Positions 7,636 to 15,561 are shown, numbered from the stretch's first letter. The stretch is 27,369 bases of DNA from Dehalococcoidia bacterium (GCA_030753265.1 JASMCQ010000106.1:1-27369), one strand, 5' to 3'. The notes: a model not told the origin generated them from the letters alone. Translations and numbers: made by a program.

Positions 7636-8730
7636 ATGCCAGAGAAGGCTGCCGCCGCGGTAATGGTGGGCCCCAATACCATGGAGACCCGAGAGATAGA
7701 CATCCCGGCCATTGGTGAGGATGATGCATTGCTGCGTGTCGAGGCTGCCGGCGTCTGTGGCACGGACTATGAGTGGTTCCAGGGTGACCTCCCGGTGCCT
7801 TACCCGTTGATTCTGGGCCACGAGCCATTGGGACTGATCGAGGCCATCGGGCCGGTGGCCAGCCGCCGCTGGGGTGTGGAGGCGGGCGACCGGGTGGCGG
7901 TGCGCTCCGCCTACCGGTGCGGGAGATGCGCGGCCTGCCTGGAGGGCAAGGACCGGCCCTGTTCCACCGGGGGTAGATTCGGCTCCACCGCCTTGGAACG
8001 TTGGCCTGGCCTGTGGGGCTCCTTCGCCCAGTTTATGTACCTACCCCCGGGGGCGGTGGTATATCCCATGGACAAGGCGCTGCCCGCCGAGGTGGCGGTC
8101 ATGTTCAACCCGCTGGGAGCCGGCTTCTCCTGGGCCGTCGAAGCCACCGGTTTGGAGCCGGGCAACTCCATCGCGATTCTGGGGCCGGGGGCGCGGGGCC
8201 TGTGTTCGGTCATGGCGGCGCGGGAAGCCGGCGCCTCTTGGGTGGCCGTCACCGGCCTGGGTCGAGACGAGCACAAACTGGCCTTGGCCCGAGAGTTGGG
8301 CGCCGACCTCGCCATCAATGTCGACGGCGAGGACCCGGTGTCAAGGGTGATGGAGGTTACCGGAGGCCGGGGAGTGGACGTGGTGCTGGATACCACCCCC
8401 TACGCCGTCAGCGCCGTGGCCGAGGCCGTTCGCATGGTCAAGGTCGGGGGTACCGTGGTGCTGGCGGGATTGAAAGGAGGGCGGGCCCTGGCCGACCTTT
8501 CCAGCGACGAGATTATTCAGAAGCAGGCGACCATCAAAGGCGTGAGAGGTGTGGCGTTCGGCGCTTTCGAACGTGCGGTGAAAGCCATCCAGTCCGGGCG
8601 CCTCCCACTCCACAAGCTGCACACCCACTCATTTCCCATCGAATCGGCGGAACAGGCCATCAAGACCCTGTCCGGAGAGTCGCCTGAGCCCTCGATCCAT
8701 GTCGTGATCGTTCCCAGGCCGCTCGCGTAG
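7636..8730 (+). CDS. Zinc-dependent alcohol dehydrogenase (medium-chain MDR family)
   Basis: About 364 residues with the complete layout of a zinc-dependent medium-chain dehydrogenase. The catalytic zinc site shows GVCGTDY (Cys41) and GHEPLG (His62-Glu63). A structural zinc lobe has Cys95, Cys98, Cys101 and Cys109 with CxxCxxCx7C spacing. The Rossmann region begins IAILGPGARG, a variant of GxGxxG, so NAD(P)+ use is expected. The family oxidises alcohols or polyols such as threonine or sorbitol in the cytoplasm; the substrate is not deducible. ATG at 7636 is preferred over one 21 bp upstream because it follows GAGGAGGGGG at the right spacing. A strong intrinsic terminator follows, so this is a single-gene unit. 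Confidence 0.93.
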   Translation: MPEKAAAAVMVGPNTMETREIDIPAIGEDDALLRVEAAGVCGTDYEWFQGDLPVPYPLILGHEPLGLIEAIGPVASRRWGVEAGDRVAVRSAYRCGRCAACLEGKDRPCSTGGRFGSTALERWPGLWGSFAQFMYLPPGAVVYPMDKALPAEVAVMFNPLGAGFSWAVEATGLEPGNSIAILGPGARGLCSVMAAREAGASWVAVTGLGRDEHKLALARELGADLAINVDGEDPVSRVMEVTGGRGVDVVLDTTPYAVSAVAEAVRMVKVGGTVVLAGLKGGRALADLSSDEIIQKQATIKGVRGVAFGAFERAVKAIQSGRLPLHKLHTHSFPIESAEQAIKTLSGESPEPSIHVVIVPRPLA

Positions 8731-8813
8731 GCCACCAGGGGTTGCGGTTCACCGGTCAGGTAGCCGTCGGCCGCAGGCTTCGACGGACGCCAAAATACCG
8801 GAAGAATCTTTCG

Positions 8814-8841
8814 GGCCGCCGGGTCTCGGCGGCCTTTTTCT
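8814..8841 (+). terminator. Rho-independent terminator after the alcohol dehydrogenase gene
   Basis: Perfect 7-bp GC stem GGCCGCC (8814-8820) / GGCGGCC (8828-8834) with a 7-nt loop, directly followed by TTTTTCT. It lies 84 bp after the stop codon and is the clearest intrinsic terminator in the window. Confidence 0.88.
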
Positions 8842-8946
8842 GTTTCGCACCGGGCGGATCATACCCCCTCGGGCTGTGAATCTCACCGGTTTCATCCACG
8901 AAAACGGACAATTTGGCCTCATCGCAGGCACCAAATCATGAACTTG

Positions 8947-8966
8947 CATTATTGCGAACAATGATG
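8947..8966. promoter_or_regulatory. Operator-like inverted repeat upstream of the monooxygenase gene
   Basis: Half-sites CATTATTG (8947-8954) and CAATGATG (8959-8966) form an inverted repeat with one mismatch around CGAA, eight bases upstream of the candidate -35 box. Placement suits a transcription factor site; no regulator gene is nearby. Confidence 0.35.
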
Positions 8967-8974
8967 TTGCATCT

Positions 8975-9003
8975 TTGGCAATAACTCATTATTATCTTAG
9001 AGT
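8975..9003 (+). promoter_or_regulatory. Candidate sigma70-type promoter for the monooxygenase/dehalogenase-like operon
   Basis: TTGGCA (8975-8980) and TAGAGT (8998-9003) are separated by 17 bp in a locally AT-rich tract, 46 bp before the start codon. The matches to consensus are five and four of six. Confidence 0.5.
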
Positions 9004-9010
9004 GACTTCG

Positions 9011-9034
9011 CCGGTGGATTAACCGGTGGATTAA
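9011..9034. repeat. 12-bp tandem duplication in the 5' leader
   Basis: CCGGTGGATTAA occurs twice in a row (9011-9022, 9023-9034), just before the GGAGGTG ribosome binding site of the monooxygenase gene. It is probably a slippage duplication inside the untranslated leader. Confidence 0.8.
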
Positions 9035-9049
9035 ATTGGAGGTGCGGCA

Positions 9050-10129
9050 ATGAAATTCGGGTTGTTTTACCTCTTCAGCGACTTCGGCAACATTCCTCAG
9101 GACCAGTTGTTCCGCGAGATCCTCGAGGAGATCGAGTACGGAGAAGAGTTGGGCTATGACTCGGTCTGGCTGCCGGAGCACCACTTCGCCGTTTACGGTA
9201 TGTTGGGCAACCCAATGACCCTGGCGGCGGCAATATCTCAGCGCACCAAAAAGATGAAAATAGGCACCGCCATTATGGTCCTTCCCTTCCAGCACCCGCT
9301 GCGGCTGGCCGAGGATGCCGCATTGGTTGACTGCCTCAGCGAGGGGAGACTGCTGTTGGGCCTGGGCCGTGGCTACCAGCCGCCGGAGTTCCACTGGTTC
9401 GGGGTGCCCCAGCACGCCTCGCGAGGCATGTTCATGGAGAGTTTCGAGATTCTCCGGCGGGCCCTCTCCGGCGAGAAGTTCACCTACGACGGGCATTTCT
9501 GGAAGATTGAGGAACCCACCGAGATCTTTCCCAAGCCGATTCAGAAACCGTATCCCCCGATGTATCTGGCGGCGGTGAGTCCGCCATCCTACGAGATTGC
9601 GGCCCGCCTGAACATCTCGCTCTTGCGTTCGCCCCAGTTCAGCAACCTGGATTCGGTGGCTGAGGCTTACGACGGCTACGCGAAAAGGATGAGGGAGCTT
9701 GGCAATGACCCCGATGCGCTGGACCAGCCCTTCTCAGTGCGGTCCTATGTGGCGCCCTCCGATGAGGAGGCCAGGGAAGCGACCAGCCACGTCGTATGGT
9801 TCTATCACCTGCTGGCAACTCTCCTGCCCGGGGCGCCCGGACGGCCCGCGCCGCCCTCGGGCTACGAGAACTATCCCCGGGACCCCAGCGTACTGTCGCA
9901 GGTCACGGTGGACGACGTGTGGGAGCGGGGGACCTGCTTCGGCTCCCCGGAGCGGGTCATCGACCAGATGAAGCGGTATATGCATCAGGCTGGCGCCACC
10001 AGCTTCATGCTCCAGATGCGCATCGGAGGGCTGGAGCACAAGAAGGTGCTGCGCTCCATGGAACTCTTCGCCAAGGAAGTAATGCCCGCCCTCCGGCAGG
10101 AGGAAGCCAAACTGGCGTCAACGACTTAG
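9050..10129 (+). CDS. LLM-class flavin-dependent oxidoreductase (luciferase-like monooxygenase)
   Basis: A 359-residue protein with the TIM-barrel pattern of bacterial luciferase-like monooxygenases. It shows the N-terminal GLFYLFSDF strand, EELGYDSVWLPEHHFAVYG (flavin-pocket region typically reading WLxEHHF), MKIGTAIMVLPFQHPLRLAEDAALVDCLSEGRLLLGLGRGYQP, and the C-terminal GSPERVIDQMKRY segment. Members use FMNH2 or F420 and oxygen on organic substrates; which cofactor applies here is not visible. The ATG at 9050 follows GGAGGTG. The dehalogenase-like gene starts 63 bp downstream with its own strong ribosome binding site, suggesting co-transcription. SAR202 bacteria are known for many paralogues of such flavin monooxygenases, which fits the inferred origin. 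Confidence 0.93.
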   Translation: MKFGLFYLFSDFGNIPQDQLFREILEEIEYGEELGYDSVWLPEHHFAVYGMLGNPMTLAAAISQRTKKMKIGTAIMVLPFQHPLRLAEDAALVDCLSEGRLLLGLGRGYQPPEFHWFGVPQHASRGMFMESFEILRRALSGEKFTYDGHFWKIEEPTEIFPKPIQKPYPPMYLAAVSPPSYEIAARLNISLLRSPQFSNLDSVAEAYDGYAKRMRELGNDPDALDQPFSVRSYVAPSDEEAREATSHVVWFYHLLATLLPGAPGRPAPPSGYENYPRDPSVLSQVTVDDVWERGTCFGSPERVIDQMKRYMHQAGATSFMLQMRIGGLEHKKVLRSMELFAKEVMPALRQEEAKLASTT

Positions 10130-10192
10130 GAACAGGGGCCCGAATCGCCGATCCCCCGGTCGCCGGGAATCAACACGAGGAGGAGCACGACG

Positions 10193-11518
10193 ATGCCAAG
10201 AGTAGCACATACAGTTACGCGCCCCGGTAAGAACTTGGGAGACCCCGAGACGATTATTCCGGTGGCGGAGGACCTGGTCACGGTGCCGGGCGTCCGCCAG
10301 CGCCCGGAAGAGGTGGACTGGTACACCGTCGAGTATCCCCTGGAAAGCCACAATGTGGAGAACCGTTCCTACCGCCAATGGGTGGACACTGTCACCGCGA
10401 TCAGGGGCCTGCGCCGAGAGCACGAAACGCTGAATAGGCCCTGGGTGACCGGCGCCAGGGCGTCGGGTGATCTGGCGCCTACGGCGACCCCGGTTCCCGA
10501 AAAGGACGTTACCCAGCAGATCAAGCAGAAGGCCCGGGAGGTGGGTTACCACGAGGTGGGGATGACGGCTTTCGACCTGCGTTACGTCTTCTCCAGCAAA
10601 AGGGACAAGGTTAATTACGACCTGCCCCACGCCATCTGCCTGGTCATGGAGCAGCCCTACGAGGACACCCAGAGCGCTCCCAGCGGCCCCGCCGAGGCGG
10701 CGGCGCTCGCCACCTACCGTAAGGAAGGCGAGGCGGGCATCGAACTGGCGGCCTTCATCCGCTCCCTGGGCTATCGCGCCCAGGTCCACAGCCCCAACGA
10801 CGCCATCTGCGCGAACATACCCATGCACGTGGCGGCGGGCCTCGGCCAGCAGGGGGCCAACGGACAGCTTCTCTCTCCGTACTTCGGGTCCCGAGCCAGG
10901 ATCATGCTGATCGCCACCGACGCGCTAGTGACCTATGACGAGCCGGTGGACTACGGCATCCACGCCTTCTGCCAGGTATGCCAGGTGTGTGTGAACCGGT
11001 GCCCCGGCCGGGCCCTGCAGAAGGAGAAGGTCTGGTGGCGAGGCGTGGAGAAGAACAAGCTGATTGCCAAGCGATGCCGGCCGGTAATGGGCCGCTACGC
11101 CGCCTGCGGCATCTGCCAGAAAGTGTGCCCCATTCAGAAGTACGGCATGAAAGAGGTGATGGAGCACTACGTCGAGACTGGAGAAGTCAAGGGCAAAGGC
11201 ACCGACGAGTTGGAAGGCTACACCCTCCCCGATATGGGTTTCTTCGCCTCCGGTGAGCTGCCCCGATTCGACCCCGAGTTCTTCCAAATCCCGGAGGGTC
11301 GCCTGGAAGAGTGGGTCGTTAAACAGCTCAAGGAAAAGTTGGCCGAGGGCGTACAGGATGACACAAAGTTGGCGGAAGAGTACGGCAAGCACCTGGTGAG
11401 GGCGGTCCGACGCCCCGCCGACTTCATGGAAGAACTCTACTTTACGCCGGAAGTGACCGAGGCCTTGCCGTCCCGGGAGTTCTTCGAGGACGAGCCCGAG
11501 TTCGAGGAAGACCTGTAA
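10193..11518 (+). CDS. Reductive-dehalogenase-like iron-sulfur protein lacking a Tat signal
   Basis: A 441-residue protein resembling the cobalamin/Fe-S core of reductive dehalogenases and epoxyqueuosine reductase. Central blocks include KAREVGYHEVGMTAFDLRYVF, HAICLVMEQPYE, GLGQQGANGQLLSPYFGSRARIMLIATDA, then two cysteine clusters: Cys260/263/266/270 (CxxCxxCxxxCP) and Cys295/305/308/312 ending CGICQKVCP. These fit two 4Fe-4S clusters. No twin-arginine leader is present and no RdhB anchor gene follows, so a cytoplasmic, non-respiratory role is inferred. Respiratory RdhA proteins are exported; the closest analogues are the soluble Tat-less homologues. The substrate is unknown. GAGGAGG precedes the ATG. 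A hairpin with a UUUAU tail lies 350 bp downstream. Confidence 0.82.
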   Translation: MPRVAHTVTRPGKNLGDPETIIPVAEDLVTVPGVRQRPEEVDWYTVEYPLESHNVENRSYRQWVDTVTAIRGLRREHETLNRPWVTGARASGDLAPTATPVPEKDVTQQIKQKAREVGYHEVGMTAFDLRYVFSSKRDKVNYDLPHAICLVMEQPYEDTQSAPSGPAEAAALATYRKEGEAGIELAAFIRSLGYRAQVHSPNDAICANIPMHVAAGLGQQGANGQLLSPYFGSRARIMLIATDALVTYDEPVDYGIHAFCQVCQVCVNRCPGRALQKEKVWWRGVEKNKLIAKRCRPVMGRYAACGICQKVCPIQKYGMKEVMEHYVETGEVKGKGTDELEGYTLPDMGFFASGELPRFDPEFFQIPEGRLEEWVVKQLKEKLAEGVQDDTKLAEEYGKHLVRAVRRPADFMEELYFTPEVTEALPSREFFEDEPEFEEDL

Positions 11519-11869
11519 GGCCTCCGCCGCCGTCGCTCTCTTACCGGAGAGGCCGGTAAGCGGGCGTGTTCTTGGACCTCACGGGGCGCTCCTTCCCCTC
11601 GAAAAACGAAGGGGAGGAGCCCGGGCGAGGATGGCCGCTGGACGTACCTCGTCGACGTTCCCGCCGGTGGCTTCACCGGCGCGGGGCGACGCTTGCAGGT
11701 ACAGCCGGCGGCGGGTCGCGGGTCTCACAACGGTGGGCGGGTAACGCCCACTCGCCGAGAGGAACATCCTGGAACAGCCCAGACGCGGGGGTCATCCCTG
11801 GTCTAGTCACGCACCGGCCTGGCGCCGGCGTGGACCTGAGATTAACCGGGGGAGCGTGCGGGCTGAAAT

Positions 11870-11896
11870 GCCGGGCGCGGTGGCGCCCGGCTTTAT
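11870..11896 (+). terminator. Probable intrinsic terminator
   Basis: Perfect 9-bp stem GCCGGGCGC (11870-11878) / GCGCCCGGC (11883-11891) with a GGTG tetraloop, followed by TTTAT. It is 350 bp from the nearest upstream stop codon, so it may end a long 3' untranslated region or an unidentified transcript. Confidence 0.6.
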
Positions 11897-12113
11897 ATTG
11901 CCCAAGTTTGCCGCGCCGCCGAAGCCGGGAGCATTCAAACTGTGCCCCGAGGATGAGTCGGGGCATGCCTATTTTATCGGCGAGACGGGACAGAGAGAGC
12001 CGGTCCGGTCCGAAACAGGGGATGACTGTGGTATAAGATGGGGGAGCCTCCCCTTCGGAGAGGAGCGCGCCGGCGGCGCCCCGAAGGAAACCGGAGGGGG
12101 TCCGCCCACTATG

Positions 12114-12193
12114 GGACCAGGAATTGATTCCAGGTACCTGACGGCTGATCGGCGGCACCCGGCCGCCGGCATGGGGGTGCCGATACCTGGTCC
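12114..12193 (+). promoter_or_regulatory. Candidate structured 5' leader of the MFS gene
   Basis: An outer 8-bp pairing, GGACCAGG (12114-12121) with CCTGGTCC (12186-12193), encloses two mutually exclusive hairpins: 12153-12160 with 12175-12182 (8 bp), or 12151-12156 with 12162-12167 (6 bp). The palindrome CAGGTACCTG (12131-12140) lies in the same loop. The arrangement is attenuator- or riboswitch-like, but matches no riboswitch class I know and GC-rich DNA pairs easily by chance. Confidence 0.35.
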
Positions 12194-12254
12194 GGGAAGT
12201 CCACGTGCGGGAGCGTAGCGAGTGAAGGAACTGAGTCGAGGTGAGCCCGCTCGC

Positions 12255-13457
12255 ATGGAATCCAGAGGATTCCTGCTGGCCAACCTGACACTGGGGCACG
12301 CCGTCGCCCACTTCTACCAGCGTGGCTTCCTGGTGCTTCTCCCCAAGATCGTGGACGATTTGGGGCTCAGCGGGGTGGGAGTGGGTTCCCTGGACATGGT
12401 ACGGCACCTAACTTCCTTCTCTATTGAGGTACCCGGCGGCTTCGTCGTCGACATGTTGAGACGCCGGTGGAGGTTGGTCTTCGCCGGGTGTATGGCCCTG
12501 ATCGCGGTGGCCTGGGCGGTGACCGGCGCCGTGCCCAGCCTGCCATTTCTGCTGGGCGCCATGGTCCTGATCTCCCTGCCGGGCACAATATGGCACCTGC
12601 CGGCCATGGCGGCACTGTCCCGGCGCTACCCCGAACGAAGGGGCATGGCCATCTCGGTCCACGGGTTGGGAGGGAATCTAGGAAACGTGGTGGGGCCCTT
12701 GGTGGCGGGAGCGCTCCTAGGCTTCTTGCTCCTAACTTGGCGCCAGGTCGCTTTTCTCTATGCCCTCCCGCCGTTGATCTTGGCACTGCTGTTCTGGGTG
12801 TCCCTCCGGAGCTTGGGAAGGGACAGCGCTGAGGAGGGGAAAAGACTGGGCGGCCGCCTGCGGGAAGCCTTGGGTTTGCTCAAGAGCGGTGCGGTCCTCC
12901 GCCTGGTGTCGGTGGCCATGCTCAGAGCCGTGGGATTCAATGCCATCAGCTGGTGGACCCCTATATACTTGAGCGACGAACTGGGACTGGGAGACGCCAC
13001 CGTTGGCTTCTATGTGGCGCTGCTGACCGCCCTGGGCATGGTCTCGCTGCCCTTCATGGGCACCCTCTCGGACCGCTTCAGCAGGAAGGCCGTGCTCGTT
13101 CCGGGGCTGATAGCCATGTCCGTGCTGCCCTTCTTGCTGGTCAATGTGGGAGCGGGCCTCGGCCTCACCATAGTAATCGGTGCTATGGGCCTTTTTTCCT
13201 ATTCCCTGAACCAGGTCATCAGGGCCGCGGTTCTCGACCTGGCGCCTAGAGGCGCTGAGGCCACGTCCTACGGTCTGGTTTTCGGGCTCACCCAACCCAT
13301 AATCGCAGTGTCATCGATAGTCGCGGGGGCCATGAAAGACTGGTGGGGGATAGAGTTCGTGTTCTACTACTCCGGCATTCTGGTGGGCCTGTCCGCCCTC
13401 GTACTTATTGTCAGCCCCATGCAGAGACCGGTCGGCACGGCCCCCGACCCCATATAG
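12255..13457 (+). CDS. MFS transporter
   Basis: A complete permease of about 400 residues with some twelve hydrophobic segments in two bundles. Each half ends in recognisable MFS loop sequences: an atypical first-half loop (VPGGFVVDMLRRRWRLV) and GTLSDRFSRKAVLVPG in the second half. It is expected in the inner membrane, moving a small organic solute; direction and substrate cannot be told. ATG at 12255 is preferred (GAGGTGAG 11 nt upstream, first helix starts soon after); an in-frame GTG at 12222 is the alternative. The C-terminal half resembles the truncated MFS protein at 1-564. Its place after the reductive-dehalogenase-like gene could suggest functional linkage, but over 700 bp and a terminator-like hairpin separate them. 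Confidence 0.9.
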   Translation: MESRGFLLANLTLGHAVAHFYQRGFLVLLPKIVDDLGLSGVGVGSLDMVRHLTSFSIEVPGGFVVDMLRRRWRLVFAGCMALIAVAWAVTGAVPSLPFLLGAMVLISLPGTIWHLPAMAALSRRYPERRGMAISVHGLGGNLGNVVGPLVAGALLGFLLLTWRQVAFLYALPPLILALLFWVSLRSLGRDSAEEGKRLGGRLREALGLLKSGAVLRLVSVAMLRAVGFNAISWWTPIYLSDELGLGDATVGFYVALLTALGMVSLPFMGTLSDRFSRKAVLVPGLIAMSVLPFLLVNVGAGLGLTIVIGAMGLFSYSLNQVIRAAVLDLAPRGAEATSYGLVFGLTQPIIAVSSIVAGAMKDWWGIEFVFYYSGILVGLSALVLIVSPMQRPVGTAPDPI

Positions 13458-13470
13458 ATGGAACCCAGCC

Positions 13471-13503
13471 GGCCGGTCTGGCTGTGCAGCGAGACCGGCC
13501 TTG
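13471..13503 (+). terminator. Hairpin after the MFS gene, possible terminator
   Basis: Perfect 9-bp stem GGCCGGTCT (13471-13479) / AGACCGGCC (13492-13500) with a 12-nt loop, 14 bp after the stop codon. Only two T residues follow directly, so termination efficiency is doubtful. Confidence 0.4.
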
Positions 13504-13629
13504 GCTTGGCTAGGCGCCGTCTTCCTCGGCGGCCGCAACCGGCTCGTGGTTGCCCGCCGGCTCTACCTGGTCAACAAGCGGACGGAGGTTAGGTGCCGGG
13601 GTGCTCGATTTGGCGAAGGGGGAACTGGC

Positions 13630-14208
13630 GTGAAGATCCGATGTCAATGGCCCAAGAGCGACCTAATGATCGAGTACCACGACCGGGATTGGGGCGTGCC
13701 GATTCACGATGACCCAAAGCTCTTCGAGTTGCTGACGCTGGAGGGGGCCCAGGCCGGCTTGAGTTGGGAGACGGTCTTGCGGAAGAGAGAGGGCTACCGG
13801 GCGGCCTTCGACCACTTCGACGTCGAGAAGGTCGCTTCGTATGGCCTGGAACGAATCGAGGAGCTACTTCAGAACCCCGGCATCATCCGGAACCGCCGGA
13901 AGATCGAGGCGACGGTGGGAAACGCCGGGGCTTTTTTGGCGATTCAACAGGAGTTTGGCGCCTTCGACGGCTACGTATGGCGGTTCGTGGGCGGCAAGCC
14001 GGTAGACAACTCCCGGCAGGACCTTGCCGAGGTGCCGGCGACGACTCCCCTGTCCGATGAACTCAGCGCCGACCTGAAGCGGCGCGGCTTCAAATTCGTC
14101 GGCTCGACGATCTGCTACTCTTTCCTGCAGTCGGCCGGGCTGGTCAACGATCACACCGTCTATTGCTTCCGGAACCGGGAGATTGCCGGGCTGCCCGGTC
14201 TTGGCTGA
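13630..14208 (+). CDS. tag: DNA-3-methyladenine glycosylase I
   Basis: A 192-residue base-excision repair enzyme that removes 3-methyladenine from alkylated DNA. From the GTG at 13630 the protein begins (M)KIRCQWPKSDLMIEYHDRDWGVP, the standard Tag N-terminus. Numbering matches the E. coli enzyme closely: zinc ligands His17, His175 and Cys179 fall at identical positions, with Cys5 one residue from E. coli Cys4, and Glu38 and Trp46 of the base-binding pocket fall in LEGAQAGLSW. All key residues are present, so an active enzyme is expected. GGGGGAA precedes the GTG. An open frame extends upstream to 13408 but encodes unrelated Arg/Pro-rich sequence over the hairpin after the MFS gene, so the longer start is rejected. 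Confidence 0.95.
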   Translation: MKIRCQWPKSDLMIEYHDRDWGVPIHDDPKLFELLTLEGAQAGLSWETVLRKREGYRAAFDHFDVEKVASYGLERIEELLQNPGIIRNRRKIEATVGNAGAFLAIQQEFGAFDGYVWRFVGGKPVDNSRQDLAEVPATTPLSDELSADLKRRGFKFVGSTICYSFLQSAGLVNDHTVYCFRNREIAGLPGLG

Positions 14209-14420
14209 ATCCGGGGACGGCGGCCGCTCCATCTGTATTGGCAGCGGCCGGGTAACATGAGGGGCTTACCCCGAAGGCTGCATACAGCGCAGGATTTGCC
14301 GAGGCTCACGAGGTCGCGATTGGGTTGTGCTGTCCCTTTTGCCCTCGCCGAGAATCCCCGTCGCGGGCCGCACGCCAAAGCAACCTTGGCGGGGCACTTG
14401 GGGCCCATCCAAATAACCAG

Positions 14421-14599
14421 CCACTGTGGTTCGACAAGCTCACCACGAACGGGAAAAACCCGTACCAACGGGAGCATTCCGCACGAACGGGAAGGACCGT
14501 ACCAACGGGAGCATTCCGCACGAACGGGAAAAGCCGGTAGTAACGGGGGTAAATCGCACCATCGGGGAGAACCCGTTCGTCCTGGGATTGTCGATGGGC
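14421..14599. repeat. Intergenic repeat element with imperfect terminal inverted repeats
   Basis: The left end (14429-14453) contains TTCGACAAGCTCACCACGAA; the right end (14572-14599) is its imperfect reverse complement, starting CCCGTTCGTCC and ending TTGTCGATGGGC. Between them lie tandem 37-bp units. The left end matches a motif seen in many bacterial genomes that yields spurious peptides of the VRQAHHER type. It resembles a small non-autonomous (MITE-like) or REP-like element. Confidence 0.65.
14461..14571. repeat. 37-bp tandem repeat, two near-identical units plus one diverged
   Basis: Units at 14461-14497 and 14498-14534 differ only in the last few bases; a third diverged unit spans 14535-14571 and keeps the AACGGG core. 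A partial unit lies just before 14461. The repeats directly adjoin each other, so there are no spacers. Confidence 0.85.
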
Positions 14600-14643
14600 C
14601 GGGAGTAGCCTCGTTCGGGCTTGGCGGATCGGCTCTCCGGCCA

Positions 14644-15561
14644 CTAGAACAGGGCTATCGGGTTGACGGGAGAGCCGGTGCCTCCGATCACCAGCAAGGG
14701 ATTGATGGTGAGCATGAATTCGTAGCGGCCCTCCGCGGCACAGGCCTCGGCCAGGGGCTGAAGCAAAGCGTTGTCAACCAGGCCGATGCCGTAGGCGAAG
14801 ATAGACCCGTGGACCGACCAGGGGATGTCGTAGCCGTTGGGGTGGAAGTCCATCATGTCCCACACCAGCAGGCAACAGTCCGACTCCCGGATGAACTTCA
14901 GGCAGGTTGAGTGCAGGCCCGGGCGCAAATTCCGGTCACTGCCCCAGGGTAGATTGCCGGCTTCGTTCCATTTCTCCCGGCCGCTGTACACCACCAGGGC
15001 ATCGCCGGGCGCCATGGTAATCCCTTCTTCTCTGGCGATGTCTTCCAGTTCCCAGCCGTGGACCGGCTTATCGGCGGTTACGAAGGGCTCCCCCCGGTGT
15101 TTGGGAACGTCCAGGAGGACGCCCCGGGTCGCGATGCCTTCTTTCCAGTTCTCCACCGATCCCCAGATGGCCCCGTCCATGGTGATCGCTTCGTCGGCAT
15201 GCCGGCCGTTCCACATGCCGTTGGCGTCCCACACGTGGCAGAGGGCGTCCAAGTGGGTGGTGGCCGTGCCATGGTAGGAAATGCCATAGTAGTCGATCGC
15301 GGCGCCGGCCCCGGCGCCGCGATCCATGCGCTTCATATAGTGGATGGCCGGCGTGGGGTTGTTGGGAGCCGGCTTCTTGGGAAAAACGCGGCTCAGGGAA
15401 ACGGCCCGGCCCGTCTGGACCAGCCGGGCTGCCGCCGCCCGCTTCTTGGGAGTCACCAGGTTGACCGCCCCCTTCTGGTCGTCGGCGCCCCAACGGCCCC
15501 AGTTCCGGTCCTCCGCCAAGTATGCCAGTACCTCCGCCTTGGTTGGCACGCGACGCTCCAT
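14644..15561 (-). CDS. Cyclase-family protein (kynurenine formamidase-like metal hydrolase)
   Basis: A 305-residue protein of the putative cyclase family, which includes bacterial kynurenine formamidase. The hallmark metal-binding motif HxGTHxD appears as HGTATTHLDALCHV, with the spacing slightly extended. Other features are the N-terminal WGRWGADDQKGAVNLVTPKK block typical of the longer members, GVLLDVP, and a C-terminal catalytic-site region LVWDMMDFHPNGYD. Members hydrolyse amide or lactone bonds using a divalent metal in the cytoplasm. Length exceeds the ~210 residues of kynurenine formamidase, so that exact activity is doubtful. The start ATG at 15561 follows AAGGAGG. It is the last gene of a minus-strand block, 237 bp after the CoxG gene. 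Confidence 0.88.
   Translation of the reverse strand: MERRVPTKAEVLAYLAEDRNWGRWGADDQKGAVNLVTPKKRAAAARLVQTGRAVSLSRVFPKKPAPNNPTPAIHYMKRMDRGAGAGAAIDYYGISYHGTATTHLDALCHVWDANGMWNGRHADEAITMDGAIWGSVENWKEGIATRGVLLDVPKHRGEPFVTADKPVHGWELEDIAREEGITMAPGDALVVYSGREKWNEAGNLPWGSDRNLRPGLHSTCLKFIRESDCCLLVWDMMDFHPNGYDIPWSVHGSIFAYGIGLVDNALLQPLAEACAAEGRYEFMLTINPLLVIGGTGSPVNPIALF

Larger units (their letters stand above)
11519..12254. other. Long non-coding stretch between the dehalogenase-like and MFS genes
   Basis: Over 700 bp without a supportable gene; open frames here are arginine/proline-rich and resemble nothing. It contains an 8-bp hairpin at 11540-11560 just after the upstream gene, a terminator-like hairpin at 11870-11896, and a hairpin-rich leader at 12114-12193 before the MFS gene. 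Confidence 0.6.
14209..14643. other. Intergenic stretch holding a repeat element
   Basis: Between the convergent glycosylase and cyclase genes. It has an 8-bp hairpin CGGCCGCT/AGCGGCCG (14221-14228/14243-14250) without a U tract, followed by the inverted-repeat and tandem-repeat element at 14421-14599. No gene is supported. Confidence 0.6.

Noticed and set aside
11566..12036. 156-codon plus-strand ORF in the long gap
   Set aside because: Arg/Gly/Pro-rich composition without domain features and overlapping a terminator-like hairpin.
14461..14571. CRISPR array
   Set aside because: The 37-bp units abut each other with no unique spacers, and no cas gene is present.
14426..14608. Small protein beginning MVRQAHHERE
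   Set aside because: It is a translation of the intergenic repeat; such peptides recur in databases as annotation artefacts.
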